A model generated the notes under the pieces. That model made no database searches. It had not been told where the DNA came from and worked only from the letters and a program-made list of their open reading frames with translations. Positions 34,401 to 44,177 of a stretch of 64,000 bases of DNA are shown here, in pieces. This DNA comes from JAVBSX01 sp031549145 (lineage in GTDB: Bacteria; Planctomycetota; Planctomycetia; Pirellulales; Thermoguttaceae). Position numbers and translations under genes: made by a program. Every line of letters starts with the position of its first letter. Position 1 is the stretch's first letter. The stretch is taken from assembly GCA_031549145.1 (NCBI GenBank), contig JAVBQI010000095.1, positions 1-64,000 of the forward strand. Direction: 5' to 3'.

Positions 34401-36437
34401 ATGTTTTCCCTTTCGCGAAAAAACGCCCTGATTCTCGGAGGAGTGCTCCTCCTCGTCTCAGGCTGCGCTTCGCTCAGGGAATATCGGATCGATCCGACCG
34501 GCAGCTGCATTTTTACACGGCAACAAAGCGGTGTCGTTCCCAACACGACGGGAGAAAGCTCGCAGCCGCCGTCGGTTTCCAATCCGAGCGCGGCGGCCCC
34601 TTATCCCGGCTCGACCCCGCTCCCGGAGATTCCCGCCGCAACGACGGGGACGACCCAGCCGAGCCCGTTCACGCACCAGAATTTTCCCGGCGGTTACGGG
34701 GCGGCCGTTCCCGGAACCGGAATGGGGAGCGGTTTTACCGGATCGAGCGGTCTTGCCGAATACTACACCCCGAGCGCCGTTCCCGACCCGGTTAGCGGTC
34801 CGGCGTTGATCCTTTCCCCGAAAGTGCACTTCGCTCCGGTCAACTCGGAGATCGTCGTCGTCGCCAGTTATCTCGGGAACGACAAGTACCTCCGGACGAA
34901 CCAGCCGGTCGAATGGTCGCTCGACGGGGCGGGCCATATTATGACCTACGACACCGGTTCGTGGTGCGATTGGGTCTACTGCGATTTTACCAGCGCGAAA
35001 AAAATCAGCGACCGTTACGTCAAAACGAAAACGAGCGTCAATCTCTGGACGATCGACCGCGGGACCGCCGATACGAAAGACGATGTCGAGATACTCAAGG
35101 GCCAAACCTGGATCACGCTCAAATCGACCAAAGAGGGAACCTCCTACGTTTCGGCGATGTCGCCGACGATCAACGATTGGTCGAAGCGGAACGCCGGGGC
35201 GACGATACACTGGGTCGACGCCCAGTTCGCCTTCCCCCGGCCTTCGATCGCTCCGGTCGGGGAAAGCCGGCGGCTGACGACGATCGTGTCCCGGCAAACG
35301 ACCGGTTCCCCGCGACCGGGCTGGTTCGTCGAATACGAGATCATCGGCGGGCCCGCCGCCGGGCTCGGCGAAGGCCGCGCCCAAAGGGTCAAAATCGAAA
35401 CTGATGCGAGCGGGCAGGCCAACATCGATGTCGCACAAACCGATTTGACGGCCGGAACCTCGACGATCGCGGTCCGGATCATCCGGCCCCCCTCGCCGGA
35501 ATCGAACGAAGGGGAGCTGGTCGTCGCGAGCGATGTGATCCGACAAATCTGGACGACCGGCGGGGTGCTCACGATCAAACTGACCCCGCCCCGGGACGCG
35601 GTCGCGAACCAGGAACTGTCGTATTCGGTCCGGGTTTCCAACGCTTCGCAACGGCAAACGGCGGCGACGGTTCGGCTGACCTTGCCGGTCGGACTCAATT
35701 ACGTCCGCAGCATCCCGACGATTTCGCAAAACCTCGGCAACGTTCTGCAATGGGAGCTCGCCGGAATCCCGGCCCAAGGCTCGGTCGACATCGACGTTAC
35801 GCTCAAGGCCGATCGAACGGGGGTCGCGAGCGTCCGCGCGGAGGTTTTCCCGCGATCGGGCGAATCCTACACTCCGCAAACCCCGGCCTATACGCCGCCG
35901 ACAACGCCAACGGTTCCGACTCAGCCGACGACGCCGACGATCCCGGCCCAGCCGTCGCTCACCCCGACGACGCCGACGGGCGAGACGCCCAGCGGGTACG
36001 GCCGGACCGAAGAGCCGAAATTGGATAAAACGATGTATATCGGGACATTGGAAAAGGTGGGAAACAATCTTTCGTTTCCGATCTCGAAAGACGCTTATTT
36101 CAAAATGGGGGACAACTCGAAGTATGTCGTTTTCAAAATTACGAACAATTCCGGACGGGATTTGAAGGACGTCGTCCTGGTTTTTTATCCCCCTCAGGAA
36201 GTCGATAAACTTTCCCAGGCACTTGTCGCCGCCAATTCGATCGATAGGGCGGAGGCGGATAATCGCGGACATATTTCGATCAAGTATCCGACTCTTGCCG
36301 CCGGACAGGAAGCCGTTCTTCCCGTACAGTACAACGTGCAGCGACCGGCGAAGCAGGTTGACATCTTCGCGGAGGTTTACGTTCAGGGAAAGAAAATCGG
36401 CGAATACACCGTCTTGCGAACCCCGGTTTACGAGTGA
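34401..36437 (+). CDS. Lipoprotein with DUF11-like repeat domain
   Basis: The 678-aa protein has a lipoprotein signal, ILGGVLLLVSGCASLREY, with lipobox LVSGC. A Ser/Thr/Pro-rich linker (about 40-130) follows, then beta-sandwich domains, including a DUF11/OmcB-like module (LSYSVRVSNASQRQTAATVRLTLPVGLNYVRSIPTISQNLGNVLQWELAGIPAQGSVDIDVTLKA). A second PT-rich linker (about 495-540) leads to a C-terminal beta domain (YVVFKITNNSGRDLKDVVLVF). Likely a cell-envelope structural protein. The exact role is unknown. It starts at ATG 34401 without a clear Shine-Dalgarno. Confidence 0.75.
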   Translation: MFSLSRKNALILGGVLLLVSGCASLREYRIDPTGSCIFTRQQSGVVPNTTGESSQPPSVSNPSAAAPYPGSTPLPEIPAATTGTTQPSPFTHQNFPGGYGAAVPGTGMGSGFTGSSGLAEYYTPSAVPDPVSGPALILSPKVHFAPVNSEIVVVASYLGNDKYLRTNQPVEWSLDGAGHIMTYDTGSWCDWVYCDFTSAKKISDRYVKTKTSVNLWTIDRGTADTKDDVEILKGQTWITLKSTKEGTSYVSAMSPTINDWSKRNAGATIHWVDAQFAFPRPSIAPVGESRRLTTIVSRQTTGSPRPGWFVEYEIIGGPAAGLGEGRAQRVKIETDASGQANIDVAQTDLTAGTSTIAVRIIRPPSPESNEGELVVASDVIRQIWTTGGVLTIKLTPPRDAVANQELSYSVRVSNASQRQTAATVRLTLPVGLNYVRSIPTISQNLGNVLQWELAGIPAQGSVDIDVTLKADRTGVASVRAEVFPRSGESYTPQTPAYTPPTTPTVPTQPTTPTIPAQPSLTPTTPTGETPSGYGRTEEPKLDKTMYIGTLEKVGNNLSFPISKDAYFKMGDNSKYVVFKITNNSGRDLKDVVLVFYPPQEVDKLSQALVAANSIDRAEADNRGHISIKYPTLAAGQEAVLPVQYNVQRPAKQVDIFAEVYVQGKKIGEYTVLRTPVYE

Positions 36438-36524
36438 GACGACCGGAAAACGAACGGATACGCCCCAAACCGATCTTGTCTGCCTCAATCCCAAGGTTAC
36501 AATGTAAAGGTCCTTTCCAAAAAA

Positions 36525-36643
36525 GAGCCGCATGTGTAGCGCAGCGCAACTTGCGGACCTTGTACACGGTCGGAAGGCCGCAAGGTTCGTGCCGTGTACA
36601 AGGTCCGTAAGTTACGTCGGAGTACCGACTACACTTACGGCTC
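36525..36643. repeat. GAGCCG..CGGCTC inverted-repeat element with two hairpins
   Basis: Outer ends are GAGCCGCATG and ACTTACGGCTC. Inside, CGGACCTTGTACACGG pairs with CCGTGTACAAGGTCCG, and the right hairpin is the one seen at 34161-34208. It lies between the lipoprotein and hisD genes. Confidence 0.65.
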
Positions 36644-36691
36644 ATTTTAATTGCACTTCCGCCCTGATCCTAACGACCTTGCACCTTTCCC

Positions 36692-38041
36692 ATGCTGAAT
36701 ATTCTTCGAATCGATTCCCGCAAAGACGACATCGGCCAAAAAATGGACGAACTCCGTAACCGGCTCAGCCCGCGCGGGGATATCGTGAGCGCCGCCGGCC
36801 GAAAACGGACGCTCGAAATCTTCGGCGAACCGCTGAGCACGCTCGCAGTCGTCGAAAAAATCTGTTCCGAGATCGACGGCCGAGGGCTCCCCGCCCTGTT
36901 GGACTATTGCAACCGGATCGACAACGCCGCGATCACGTCCGAAACCCTTCGGGTGAGCCCGGCGGAATTGCAGGACGCCCATCGGAAAGCCGACCCCGGC
37001 TTTTTGGCGACGATTCGGCGAATTCGGGACAACATTCGCGTCTTTCAGGAAGCGATTCTGCATAAGGACGTCCGCATCGAACGGCCGGGCGGCTATTTGG
37101 TCGAACGTTACCGTCCGATGCGGCGGGTCGGAATCTGCGTTCCCGGCGGGGCGGCCGCCTACCCCTCGACCGTGCTGATGACCGCGGTCCCGGCTCAGGT
37201 CGCCGGCGTTCGGGAGATCGCGGTAATGGTTCCGCCGACACAATTCGGAGCCTACAACGTCGATTTGTTGGCAACCTGCTGCGAGCTCGGAATCACCGAA
37301 GTGTATCGCATGGGCGGGGCCCAGGGGGTCGCGGCGTTCGCCTACGGCGTCGAGGGGATCGAACGGGTCGACAAGATCGTCGGCCCGGGCAACCTGTTCG
37401 TCGCCCTCGCGAAAAAGCGAGTGTACGGCGAGGTCGACATCGATTCGATCGCCGGGCCGAGCGAAGTGGTCGTGATCGTCGATTCTTCGACCCGGGCCGA
37501 TTACACGGCTTACGACATGTTGGCCCAAGCCGAGCACGCCCCCGGGGCGAGCATCCTAATCGGCTGGGACGAGGCCGCCCTCGAAAACGCGGTCGGGGCG
37601 ATCGAAGAAAAGCTCTCGACCGTCGAACGGGGGGAACTCGCCCGACAGAGTTTGGAAGATTTCGGCGCGGTGATCCTCGCGAAAGACGCCGAAGAAACCT
37701 GCCGGCTGACCGATTCGATTGCGCCGGAGCATTTGCACATCGCGACGGAAAACGCGGCCGAACTCGCCGAAAAAATTTCGTGCGCGGGAGCGATTTTTCT
37801 CGGCAATCACACCCCGGTCGCGCTCGGCGATTACGCGGCCGGGCCCTCGCACGTTTTGCCGACAAGCGGGACGGCCCGGTTCGCAAGCGGTCTGACCTGC
37901 AACGATTTCTTGCGGGGTAACAGCATCCTGCACTTCGACGCAACCGGCCTCGCGAATCTCGCTCCCGACGTCGAAACGCTCGCGAGCAAGGAAGGGCTGA
38001 CCGCCCATCGCGAAAGCGTACGGATCCGGTTACGCGATTAA
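36692..38041 (+). CDS. hisD: Histidinol dehydrogenase
   Basis: The 449-aa product catalyses the last two oxidations of histidine biosynthesis. Signatures: RVGICVPGGAAAYPSTVLMTAVPAQVAG, GAQGVAAFAYG, DKIVGPGN, IDSIAGPSEVVVI and APEHLHI, with the zinc-binding GSNxG/H-type residues in the C-terminal half (LGNHTPVALGDYAAGPSHVLPTSGTARF). Length is normal. No other his gene is adjacent, in line with scattered amino-acid genes in planctomycetes. Confidence 0.95.
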   Translation: MLNILRIDSRKDDIGQKMDELRNRLSPRGDIVSAAGRKRTLEIFGEPLSTLAVVEKICSEIDGRGLPALLDYCNRIDNAAITSETLRVSPAELQDAHRKADPGFLATIRRIRDNIRVFQEAILHKDVRIERPGGYLVERYRPMRRVGICVPGGAAAYPSTVLMTAVPAQVAGVREIAVMVPPTQFGAYNVDLLATCCELGITEVYRMGGAQGVAAFAYGVEGIERVDKIVGPGNLFVALAKKRVYGEVDIDSIAGPSEVVVIVDSSTRADYTAYDMLAQAEHAPGASILIGWDEAALENAVGAIEEKLSTVERGELARQSLEDFGAVILAKDAEETCRLTDSIAPEHLHIATENAAELAEKISCAGAIFLGNHTPVALGDYAAGPSHVLPTSGTARFASGLTCNDFLRGNSILHFDATGLANLAPDVETLASKEGLTAHRESVRIRLRD

Positions 38042-38250
38042 CCGAACGCGGAAAGCGCGGAGTACCGGCTAAATAGTAATAAATATTCTTTTGGACCGGT
38101 TTTTGGAAAATCGGTAAAATTCTCCTAAATTACCACTTCCCGAACCCTCGGGAAGAAAGTAGAATGTTTCGACATTTTGAAAAGAAGCCCTGATCCTTCT
38201 TCTTATTCAATGATTTTCCCGTTTCTCTCTTTTTCGAATTGACATTGAAA

Positions 38251-38640
38251 ATGACCGCACATGACACGAAAAAACGGAATGCCAACGATTTTTCGAAAAG
38301 AACCTCGCGCCCCGGAAAAACCCAGCTTCGAAATGCTCCGGATGATCCGGTTGCGATTTTCGACGGCGATCAAAGGGATTTGTTCGACGATGAGGAAATG
38401 GACGACGATTTCGATGATGATTTCGACGATGATTTCGAGGAGCTTCCGGACGACGAATTCGACGAATTCGGCGAATACGGCGACGACGAGTTGAGCGAAA
38501 CCGATTTTCCCGACGGAGAGTTTTCGGAAGAAGAAGAGATCGCCGATCCCGACGGGTTCGACGATTTCGACGATCTCGAAGCGGACGAAAACAGTTTCGA
38601 CGAGGAGGAAGAAGAGGAAGAAGGCGGCGACGCAGAATAA
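38251..38640 (+). CDS. Small, highly acidic protein
   Basis: The 129-aa product is basic in the first 40 residues and then almost wholly Asp/Glu (FDDDFDDDFEELPDDEFDEFGEYGDDE..). It is low complexity and likely disordered. An ATG at 38251 is preferred to the TTG at 38239. Acidic tails of this type occur in small planctomycete proteins next to housekeeping genes. I cannot assign a role; a nucleic-acid mimic, metal buffer or chaperone-like protein is possible. Confidence 0.6.
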   Translation: MTAHDTKKRNANDFSKRTSRPGKTQLRNAPDDPVAIFDGDQRDLFDDEEMDDDFDDDFDDDFEELPDDEFDEFGEYGDDELSETDFPDGEFSEEEEIADPDGFDDFDDLEADENSFDEEEEEEEGGDAE

Positions 38641-38899
38641 TTTTATGAGGCCGCTCAAAATTCGCCTTTGTTTTTTGAGACGGCGCTCCGCTTTATTTTT
38701 TATTCGGAACTCCAAGCCCGAAATCGGATTTTTCTCAAGAAACTCTTTTTTTAGCTCTTCATTTTTTTCAGGTTGACGCTAAAATGTAAAGCGTATTGAA
38801 TTTGCAGAAATATTCACAGAATGGGAGCTCGGGGCTTGGTCTGATGTTCCGTTGACGAGGCGGGAGTGGGATCGCCTTGCAATCTCTTTTTCCCGAAAA

Positions 38900-40516
38900 A
38901 TGACGAAATATCTTTTTGTAACAGGCGGTGTTGTCAGTTCTCTCGGAAAAGGTTTGACCAGTGCCTCGATCGGCATGTTGCTCGAACGGCGCGGCTTGGC
39001 CGTTCGGATGCAGAAACTCGACCCTTATATCAACGTCGATCCGGGCAAACTCTCCCCGTCGCAGCACGGGGAGGTTTACGTTCTCGAGGACGGCAGTACG
39101 ACGGATCTCGATCTCGGGCATTACGAGCGGTTTACCGACAGCAAGTTGACCTGGGACAGTTCCTGGACCAGCGGTCAAATTTACCAACGGGTCTTCGAGA
39201 AGGAGAAACGGGGGGAATACCAGGGGGTGACCATTCAGGTCGTTCCCCACATCACGAATGAGATCAAGCGCTGCGTCCTGCGGCTCGGCGGGAAGGACGT
39301 CGATGTCGTGATCGTCGAAATCGGCGGGACCGTCGGGGACATCGAGAGCCTCCCGCATATGGAAGCGATCCGCCAATTCGCCCTCGATGTCGGCAAAGAG
39401 AACGTGTTGTACATACACTTGACGCTGGTCCCGTATCTGAAGGCGGCCCGGGAATTGAAAACGAAGCCGACGCAACATTCCGTCGGGCAATTGCGGCAGA
39501 TCGGGATACAGCCCGACATTCTCGTTTGTCGGAGCGAGGTCTCCCTTTCCCGGGAAGATCGGGCGAAGATCGGTTTGTACTGCAATATCGAAACCGAGGC
39601 CGTGATCGAGGAAAAGGACAAGGATTTTTCCGTTTATGAAGTTCCGGTCAGCCTCTCGGACAACAAGATCGATCAGTTGATCATCGACAAACTGCATATC
39701 GGGAACGCCGGTCAACTGGACCTTTCCGATTGGCATGAGCTGTTGCATCGGATGCGGCATCCGGAACATGAGATTACGATCGCCGTCGTCGGGGAATACG
39801 CCGATCATCGCGACGCCTACAAGTCGGTGTATGAAGCGTTGGATCATGCGGGCAGCACGAACCGGGCCCAGGTCCGGATTCAACGGATCGTGAGCGAATC
39901 GGTCCTGCAAAGCGATACGAAGCACCTGCTCGAAAACGCCGACGGGATTCTCGTCGCCGGCAGTTTCGGCGAGCGGGAGATCGAGGGGAAGATCGAAGCC
40001 GTTCGCATCGCGCGAGAGCGGGGCATCCCTTTCCTCGGCATTTCTCTCGGCATGCAGTGCGCGTTGATCGAGTTCGCCCGGAACGTCCTCGGCCTCGCGG
40101 GAGCGAATTCGACGGAATACGATAAAGATACGTCGAATCCGATCGTTTGCCTCTTTGACGAGCACCGGAACGAGACGATCGGAGAAGGGACTTTGAAAAT
40201 CGGGGCGCATACGACCAGCCTGATCGCCGGGAGCCTGATCGCCGGTATTTACGGAAACGACCAGGTGTCCGAACGGTTTCGCAACCGTTACGAATTCAAT
40301 AACACCTACTGGGAAACCTTCGCCCGGAACGGAGGCATGGTCTTTTCGGGCGTCTCGCCCGACGGCGCCCGGGTCGAGGCGGTCGAAATGCCTTCTCATC
40401 CCTGGTTTCTCGCGGTCCAGTATCATCCGCAATTCAAATCGCAGCCGACGAAATCGCATCCGCTGTTTACCGCTTTGATCGACGCCGCGATCAAGCGGAA
40501 AAACCCGATCGATTGA
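38900..40516 (+). CDS. pyrG: CTP synthase with inactivated glutaminase domain
   Basis: The 538-aa product aminates UTP to CTP. The synthase half is intact: KYLFVTGGVVSSLGKG, LDPYINVDPG, HGEVYV, DLDLGHYERF, VEIGGTVGDIES, HLTLVPYLKAARELKTKPTQHSV. The amidotransferase half is present but altered: the nucleophile motif GICLGMQ is GISLGMQ (Ser382, codon 40043-40045), the triad HPE is HPQ (His509, Gln511, codon 40430-40432), and PGGFG of the oxyanion region is AGSFG. It should therefore use free ammonia only. Start at ATG 38900, not 38852. It stands alone. Confidence 0.93.
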   Translation: MTKYLFVTGGVVSSLGKGLTSASIGMLLERRGLAVRMQKLDPYINVDPGKLSPSQHGEVYVLEDGSTTDLDLGHYERFTDSKLTWDSSWTSGQIYQRVFEKEKRGEYQGVTIQVVPHITNEIKRCVLRLGGKDVDVVIVEIGGTVGDIESLPHMEAIRQFALDVGKENVLYIHLTLVPYLKAARELKTKPTQHSVGQLRQIGIQPDILVCRSEVSLSREDRAKIGLYCNIETEAVIEEKDKDFSVYEVPVSLSDNKIDQLIIDKLHIGNAGQLDLSDWHELLHRMRHPEHEITIAVVGEYADHRDAYKSVYEALDHAGSTNRAQVRIQRIVSESVLQSDTKHLLENADGILVAGSFGEREIEGKIEAVRIARERGIPFLGISLGMQCALIEFARNVLGLAGANSTEYDKDTSNPIVCLFDEHRNETIGEGTLKIGAHTTSLIAGSLIAGIYGNDQVSERFRNRYEFNNTYWETFARNGGMVFSGVSPDGARVEAVEMPSHPWFLAVQYHPQFKSQPTKSHPLFTALIDAAIKRKNPID

Positions 40517-40555
40517 GAAAACCCTCGAATGCGAACCGACTCACGAGCCGACTTA

Positions 40556-40646
40556 CGAGCCGGGACCTGCGGTCCCGGTTTCGTTCAATGCGAGAATCGC
40601 CGCCAACGCAAATCGTTACGAACCGGGTGCACAGCACCCGGCTCGT
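40556..40646. repeat. GGGACC-type double-hairpin repeat
   Basis: ACGAGCCGGGACC..GGTCCCGG pairs outward with ACCGGGTGC..GCACCCGGCTCGT. It is an uninterrupted relative of the element at 47447-47694. It lies between pyrG and the DUF1559 protein gene. Confidence 0.7.
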
Positions 40647-40786
40647 AGAGCGGCTCAAACTTTGATTTTCGTGATTTCGCCCGCCGCGTCTTGAATAATC
40701 GGGAGTCGCGTTCTATGATCGGGTCAGTCCAACCGTTCTTTTTCGCTTTCCGATTCCGGTTCCTCAATTTCGACTCTTGATAAAAA

Positions 40787-42529
40787 ATGAATTCCGAACG
40801 ACGATCCGTTTTATCGTTTTCCGTTTTGTCGATGTTGCTTCTTTTTGGCGGGGCCGGGTTCGCCCAGCCCGCCGCGGAGCCGCAACCGAATGCTCAAGCG
40901 GCCGTCTCGCCGTTGGCCGGGATGATTCGCCCGCTGGTCGACGATCAGACGATCCTGATCGCCCATTTCGATCTCGAAAAATTCGATTTCGACCGGATGC
41001 TTCAGAGTATTCTCTTTTTTGTCGAAGAGAGCATCAAGGGAAACCAGTGGGATGCGGCGGTCCTGACCCAATTGAGGGGCCGACTGCAACAGAATTTCAA
41101 TTATACCTTTCGCGATTTCCGGAAAATGCGGGAACGATTGATCCGGGATGCCGGCGTCAAGGACCTTTTCGTGGTCTACTACAAGGAAACCGCTCCCTCG
41201 AGCACTTTCGTGATCGCTTCGCCGAGCCGTGAGAAAACGCCGGAACAGCGCGAAGCCTTTTCCCGGATCATGCGAACGGTCTTTCCGATTGTTTTCGAAG
41301 ATCGTGGCATGATGATTTGTACGCGTTCGAATTCCCTTTCCCAGCAGGAGAAAACGGAACAGAAGATTCGAGCGAAAACCAAAGACTTAGTGCCTCGCGA
41401 GGCGCCGTTTCTCGATACCGCTTTTGGGGAACACGGGGGGGCCGCCGCGACGTTTTTCGGTTTTCCGAACGAAGGAAAGTCGGATTACCTTAACGCGATT
41501 CCGCCGGGCTTTCAATTGCCTCCTTTGATGAGGACGTTGTTCGAAAAATCGGCGACTCTCGGGCAATGTGTGTCCTTGGGGGTGAGTTTTCAGGATCCGG
41601 GAATCGATGTCGTTATACAAACGGCTTCCGCCCAGGATGCATCGACGGTGTTGGCGGAGATTCGAAAAGCGTTTGAGCAGGTTCTCAACAATATCGTCAA
41701 TAACCCTTCCCTTTCCGCGGTCGCGTCGCAACAGGCCTCGGAAACGGTCCGGAATCTCTCGAAGCAATTTTTCCCGACCCTGCGAGGCTCGGAACTGTTC
41801 CTACGGCTCGATTCCTCGAAAGTTTCGGCTATGGAAGAGATTGTCAATCCCTTTATCGTCGTGTTGCCCAACGCAATGCAGCCGGGCTGGGGACACCAGT
41901 GTTCGAATAATCTCAAAACCCTGGCCGAAGCGGTGTTGAAATACCGGGACGCGAAAGGGGCTTATCCTCCGGCCTGGACCGCGGATGCGAGCGGAACGCC
42001 GCTTCAAAGTTGGCGGGTCCTGATTCTTCCCTATTTGGACGAGGAAGAGCTTTATTCGCAAATCCGCCTTCAAGAACCTTGGAACAGCGAACACAACCGG
42101 CAATTTCATTCCCGGATGCCGATGGTTTTCCGCTGCCCGGCGAGCATCGCGGCGACGGATTCGACGACGACGTATGCGATGATCGTCGGTCCGGGCGCCT
42201 TTCCGGAAGGACCGACGGCCTTGAAACCGGAAGAGATCACCGATTCCCTCTCAAGTTCGATTCTGTTGGCCGAACGCCGGCTGCCCGTCGGTTGGATGAA
42301 GCCGGAGGAGCTGACGTTGGATAACGTTCTCAAGGGCATCAACACGAACCGGGGAATCGGCAGCAATCATCCGACCCGGGGGGCGAATGTCGTCTTTTTC
42401 GACGGGTCCGTTCGTTTTATCAACGAAACGATTACGGAAAACGTCCTCAAAGCCGCGGCAACCTCGCACGGAGGGGAACTGTTCGAACTTCCTCCGCTCG
42501 ACGAACGAGCCGAAGAGCCGTCGGAATAA
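40787..42529 (+). CDS. Secreted protein with DUF1559-type C-terminal domain
   Basis: A 580-aa protein with signal peptide MNSERRSVLSFSVLSMLLLFGGAGFAQ. Residues 40-350 form an uncharacterised domain (IRPLVDDQTILIAHFDLEKFDFDRML..). The C-terminal 200 residues match DUF1559: GHQCSNNLKTLAEAVLKYRDAKGAYPPAWTADASGTPLQSWRVLILPYLDEEELYSQIRLQEPWNS and HPTRGANVVFFDGSVRFI. DUF1559 is usually attached to a type IV pilin-like N-terminus, which is absent here. Planctomycete-specific; function unknown, probably envelope or extracellular. Confidence 0.85.
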   Translation: MNSERRSVLSFSVLSMLLLFGGAGFAQPAAEPQPNAQAAVSPLAGMIRPLVDDQTILIAHFDLEKFDFDRMLQSILFFVEESIKGNQWDAAVLTQLRGRLQQNFNYTFRDFRKMRERLIRDAGVKDLFVVYYKETAPSSTFVIASPSREKTPEQREAFSRIMRTVFPIVFEDRGMMICTRSNSLSQQEKTEQKIRAKTKDLVPREAPFLDTAFGEHGGAAATFFGFPNEGKSDYLNAIPPGFQLPPLMRTLFEKSATLGQCVSLGVSFQDPGIDVVIQTASAQDASTVLAEIRKAFEQVLNNIVNNPSLSAVASQQASETVRNLSKQFFPTLRGSELFLRLDSSKVSAMEEIVNPFIVVLPNAMQPGWGHQCSNNLKTLAEAVLKYRDAKGAYPPAWTADASGTPLQSWRVLILPYLDEEELYSQIRLQEPWNSEHNRQFHSRMPMVFRCPASIAATDSTTTYAMIVGPGAFPEGPTALKPEEITDSLSSSILLAERRLPVGWMKPEELTLDNVLKGINTNRGIGSNHPTRGANVVFFDGSVRFINETITENVLKAAATSHGGELFELPPLDERAEEPSE

Positions 42530-42562
42530 CGCGTTTGATGCCGCTTTCGTGCTAAAAACCGC

Positions 42563-42687
42563 TTATTGATCTTCAGGAAAAAAACGAATCAGAGCCGCGC
42601 CCGTAAGGAAGCGGTTGTCCCGCGAAACCGCTCCCTCACGGTCGCGGCTCTGACTGCGCTGTTCGAAATTTTCTCTGAAGATCAGTA
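42563..42687. repeat. MITE-like element with GAGCCGCG core
   Basis: TTATTGATCTTCAGGAAAAA on the left and TTTTCTCTGAAGATCAGTA on the right form terminal inverted repeats. The core is the GAGCCGCGCCC..CGGTCGCGGCTC palindrome also found at 19826-19901. About 125 bp, no ORF. Confidence 0.7.
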
Positions 42688-42776
42688 GGGGGTTGTTTTC
42701 CGGATTTTTCGTTCTTAGAATTATATCGAGGGCGTTTTACGGATCCGGTTCATAATTTTTTACCTCGATAATAGTG

Positions 42777-43649
42777 ATGCATCCGACGATTCAACGATGT
42801 CTCGCCGACGGTCCGATCATTCTGGACGGCGGCTGGGGAACGCAACTTCAACTCCGCGGCCTGGAGGTCGGTTTGCATCCGGACCTTTGGAACCTCTCCC
42901 ATCCGGAAAAGGTCGAAGAGGTCGCCCGGGCGTATGTCGATGCCGGCAGCCAGATCATTTTGACGAACACGTTCGGTTCGACCCGCTTTACGCTTTCGCG
43001 ACACGGGTTTCAGGATAAAGTCGCTCAGGTCAACCAGGAAGGGGTCCGGATTTCCCAACGGGCCGCGCACGGCCGGGCCAAGGTTTTCGCCTCAATGGGG
43101 CCGACGGGCGTCCTCTTGATGTCGGGAACCGTTTCCGAAGAGGAACTTGAGAGCGCTTTTCGCGAACAAGCGATCGCCTTGGCTCAAGCGGAGCCGGACG
43201 GGCTCGTGATCGAAACGATGAGCGATCTCGCCGAAGCGGTGATCGCCGTCAAAGCGGCAAAGTCGACCGGGCTGCCCGTCGTCGCCTGTATGGTGTTCGA
43301 TTCCGGGAAAAACAAGGACCGGACGATGATGGGAGTAACCCCGGAGCAGGCGGTCGAAAAACTGACCGAGGCGGGAGCCGATGTGATCGGTTCGAATTGC
43401 GGTCAGGGAATCGAGGGTTTCATTCCGATTTGTGAACGGATGCGCAAGGCAACCGGTCTGCCGCTTTGGATGAAAGCGAACGCCGGGCTGCCGGAAATGC
43501 GCGACGGCAAGGCCGTGTACGCCCAAACACCGGAAGATTTCGCGACCAAAGCACTCAAACTGGTCGATGCCGGGGCCAATTTTCTCGGCGGCTGCTGCGG
43601 GACTTCGCCGGAATTTATCGCCGCGTTGAAAAAGGCGCTGGGACGTTAG
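42777..43649 (+). CDS. Homocysteine S-methyltransferase family protein
   Basis: The 290-aa (beta/alpha)8 barrel protein has zinc ligand motifs GSNCGQG and LGGCCGTSP, typical of the betaine-homocysteine/S-methylmethionine methyltransferase family. The methyl donor (betaine, S-methylmethionine, or methyl-tetrahydrofolate as in the MetH N-terminal module) cannot be told. It would feed methionine to metK. A GTG at 42774 directly precedes the ATG; neither has a strong Shine-Dalgarno. tsaE follows after 55 nt. Confidence 0.85.
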   Translation: MHPTIQRCLADGPIILDGGWGTQLQLRGLEVGLHPDLWNLSHPEKVEEVARAYVDAGSQIILTNTFGSTRFTLSRHGFQDKVAQVNQEGVRISQRAAHGRAKVFASMGPTGVLLMSGTVSEEELESAFREQAIALAQAEPDGLVIETMSDLAEAVIAVKAAKSTGLPVVACMVFDSGKNKDRTMMGVTPEQAVEKLTEAGADVIGSNCGQGIEGFIPICERMRKATGLPLWMKANAGLPEMRDGKAVYAQTPEDFATKALKLVDAGANFLGGCCGTSPEFIAALKKALGR

Positions 43650-43704
43650 TTGTTAGTTGATGAATATTGAAAACGCGAAATACTGAGCGCGGAGTACCGG
43701 CTAA

Positions 43705-44148
43705 ATGGGGGGGCAACCGACCCGAGTGATTTCTTTGATTAGCCGTTCGGAAGAGGAAACCGAACGCTTGGGAGCCGTCTTGCTCGAATTGCTCCCTTAC
43801 CCCGGGGTTGTCGCTCTCACGGGGACGCTTGGGGCCGGGAAAACCCGGCTGGTTCGGGCGATTGCCCAGGCGGCCGGGATTGATCCGGCCGCGGTTTCAA
43901 GTCCGACATTCGTGTTGCTGCACGAATACGAAGGGGAGAGGACGATCTATCATTTCGACGCCTACCGGTTGAAGAACGAAGAGGAATTTCTTCAACTCGG
44001 CCCCGAGGAGTATTTTGCCCGCGAGGGGCTCTGTCTGATCGAATGGGCCGAACGGGTCGAGAACGTGTTGCCGAAAAATCATGCGGAGATACGAATCGAA
44101 GTTCTCGGCGAGACCGAACGGGAATTTCTCGTCCGCGTTGGTTGTTGA
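43705..44148 (+). CDS. tsaE: tRNA threonylcarbamoyladenosine ATPase TsaE
   Basis: This is a 147-aa P-loop protein with LTGTLGAGKTRLVRAIAQAAG, SSPTFVLLHEYEG (family signature), YHFDAYRL and CLIEWAERVENVLP. It works with TsaB/TsaD in t6A37 formation on ANN-decoding tRNAs. The other tsa genes are not in the window. Length is normal. The ATG lies in a GC-rich run without obvious RBS. Confidence 0.92.
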   Translation: MGGQPTRVISLISRSEEETERLGAVLLELLPYPGVVALTGTLGAGKTRLVRAIAQAAGIDPAAVSSPTFVLLHEYEGERTIYHFDAYRLKNEEEFLQLGPEEYFAREGLCLIEWAERVENVLPKNHAEIRIEVLGETEREFLVRVGC

Positions 44149-44177
44149 GCCGCGAAAATTTTGGCGGCGCAAATCTG

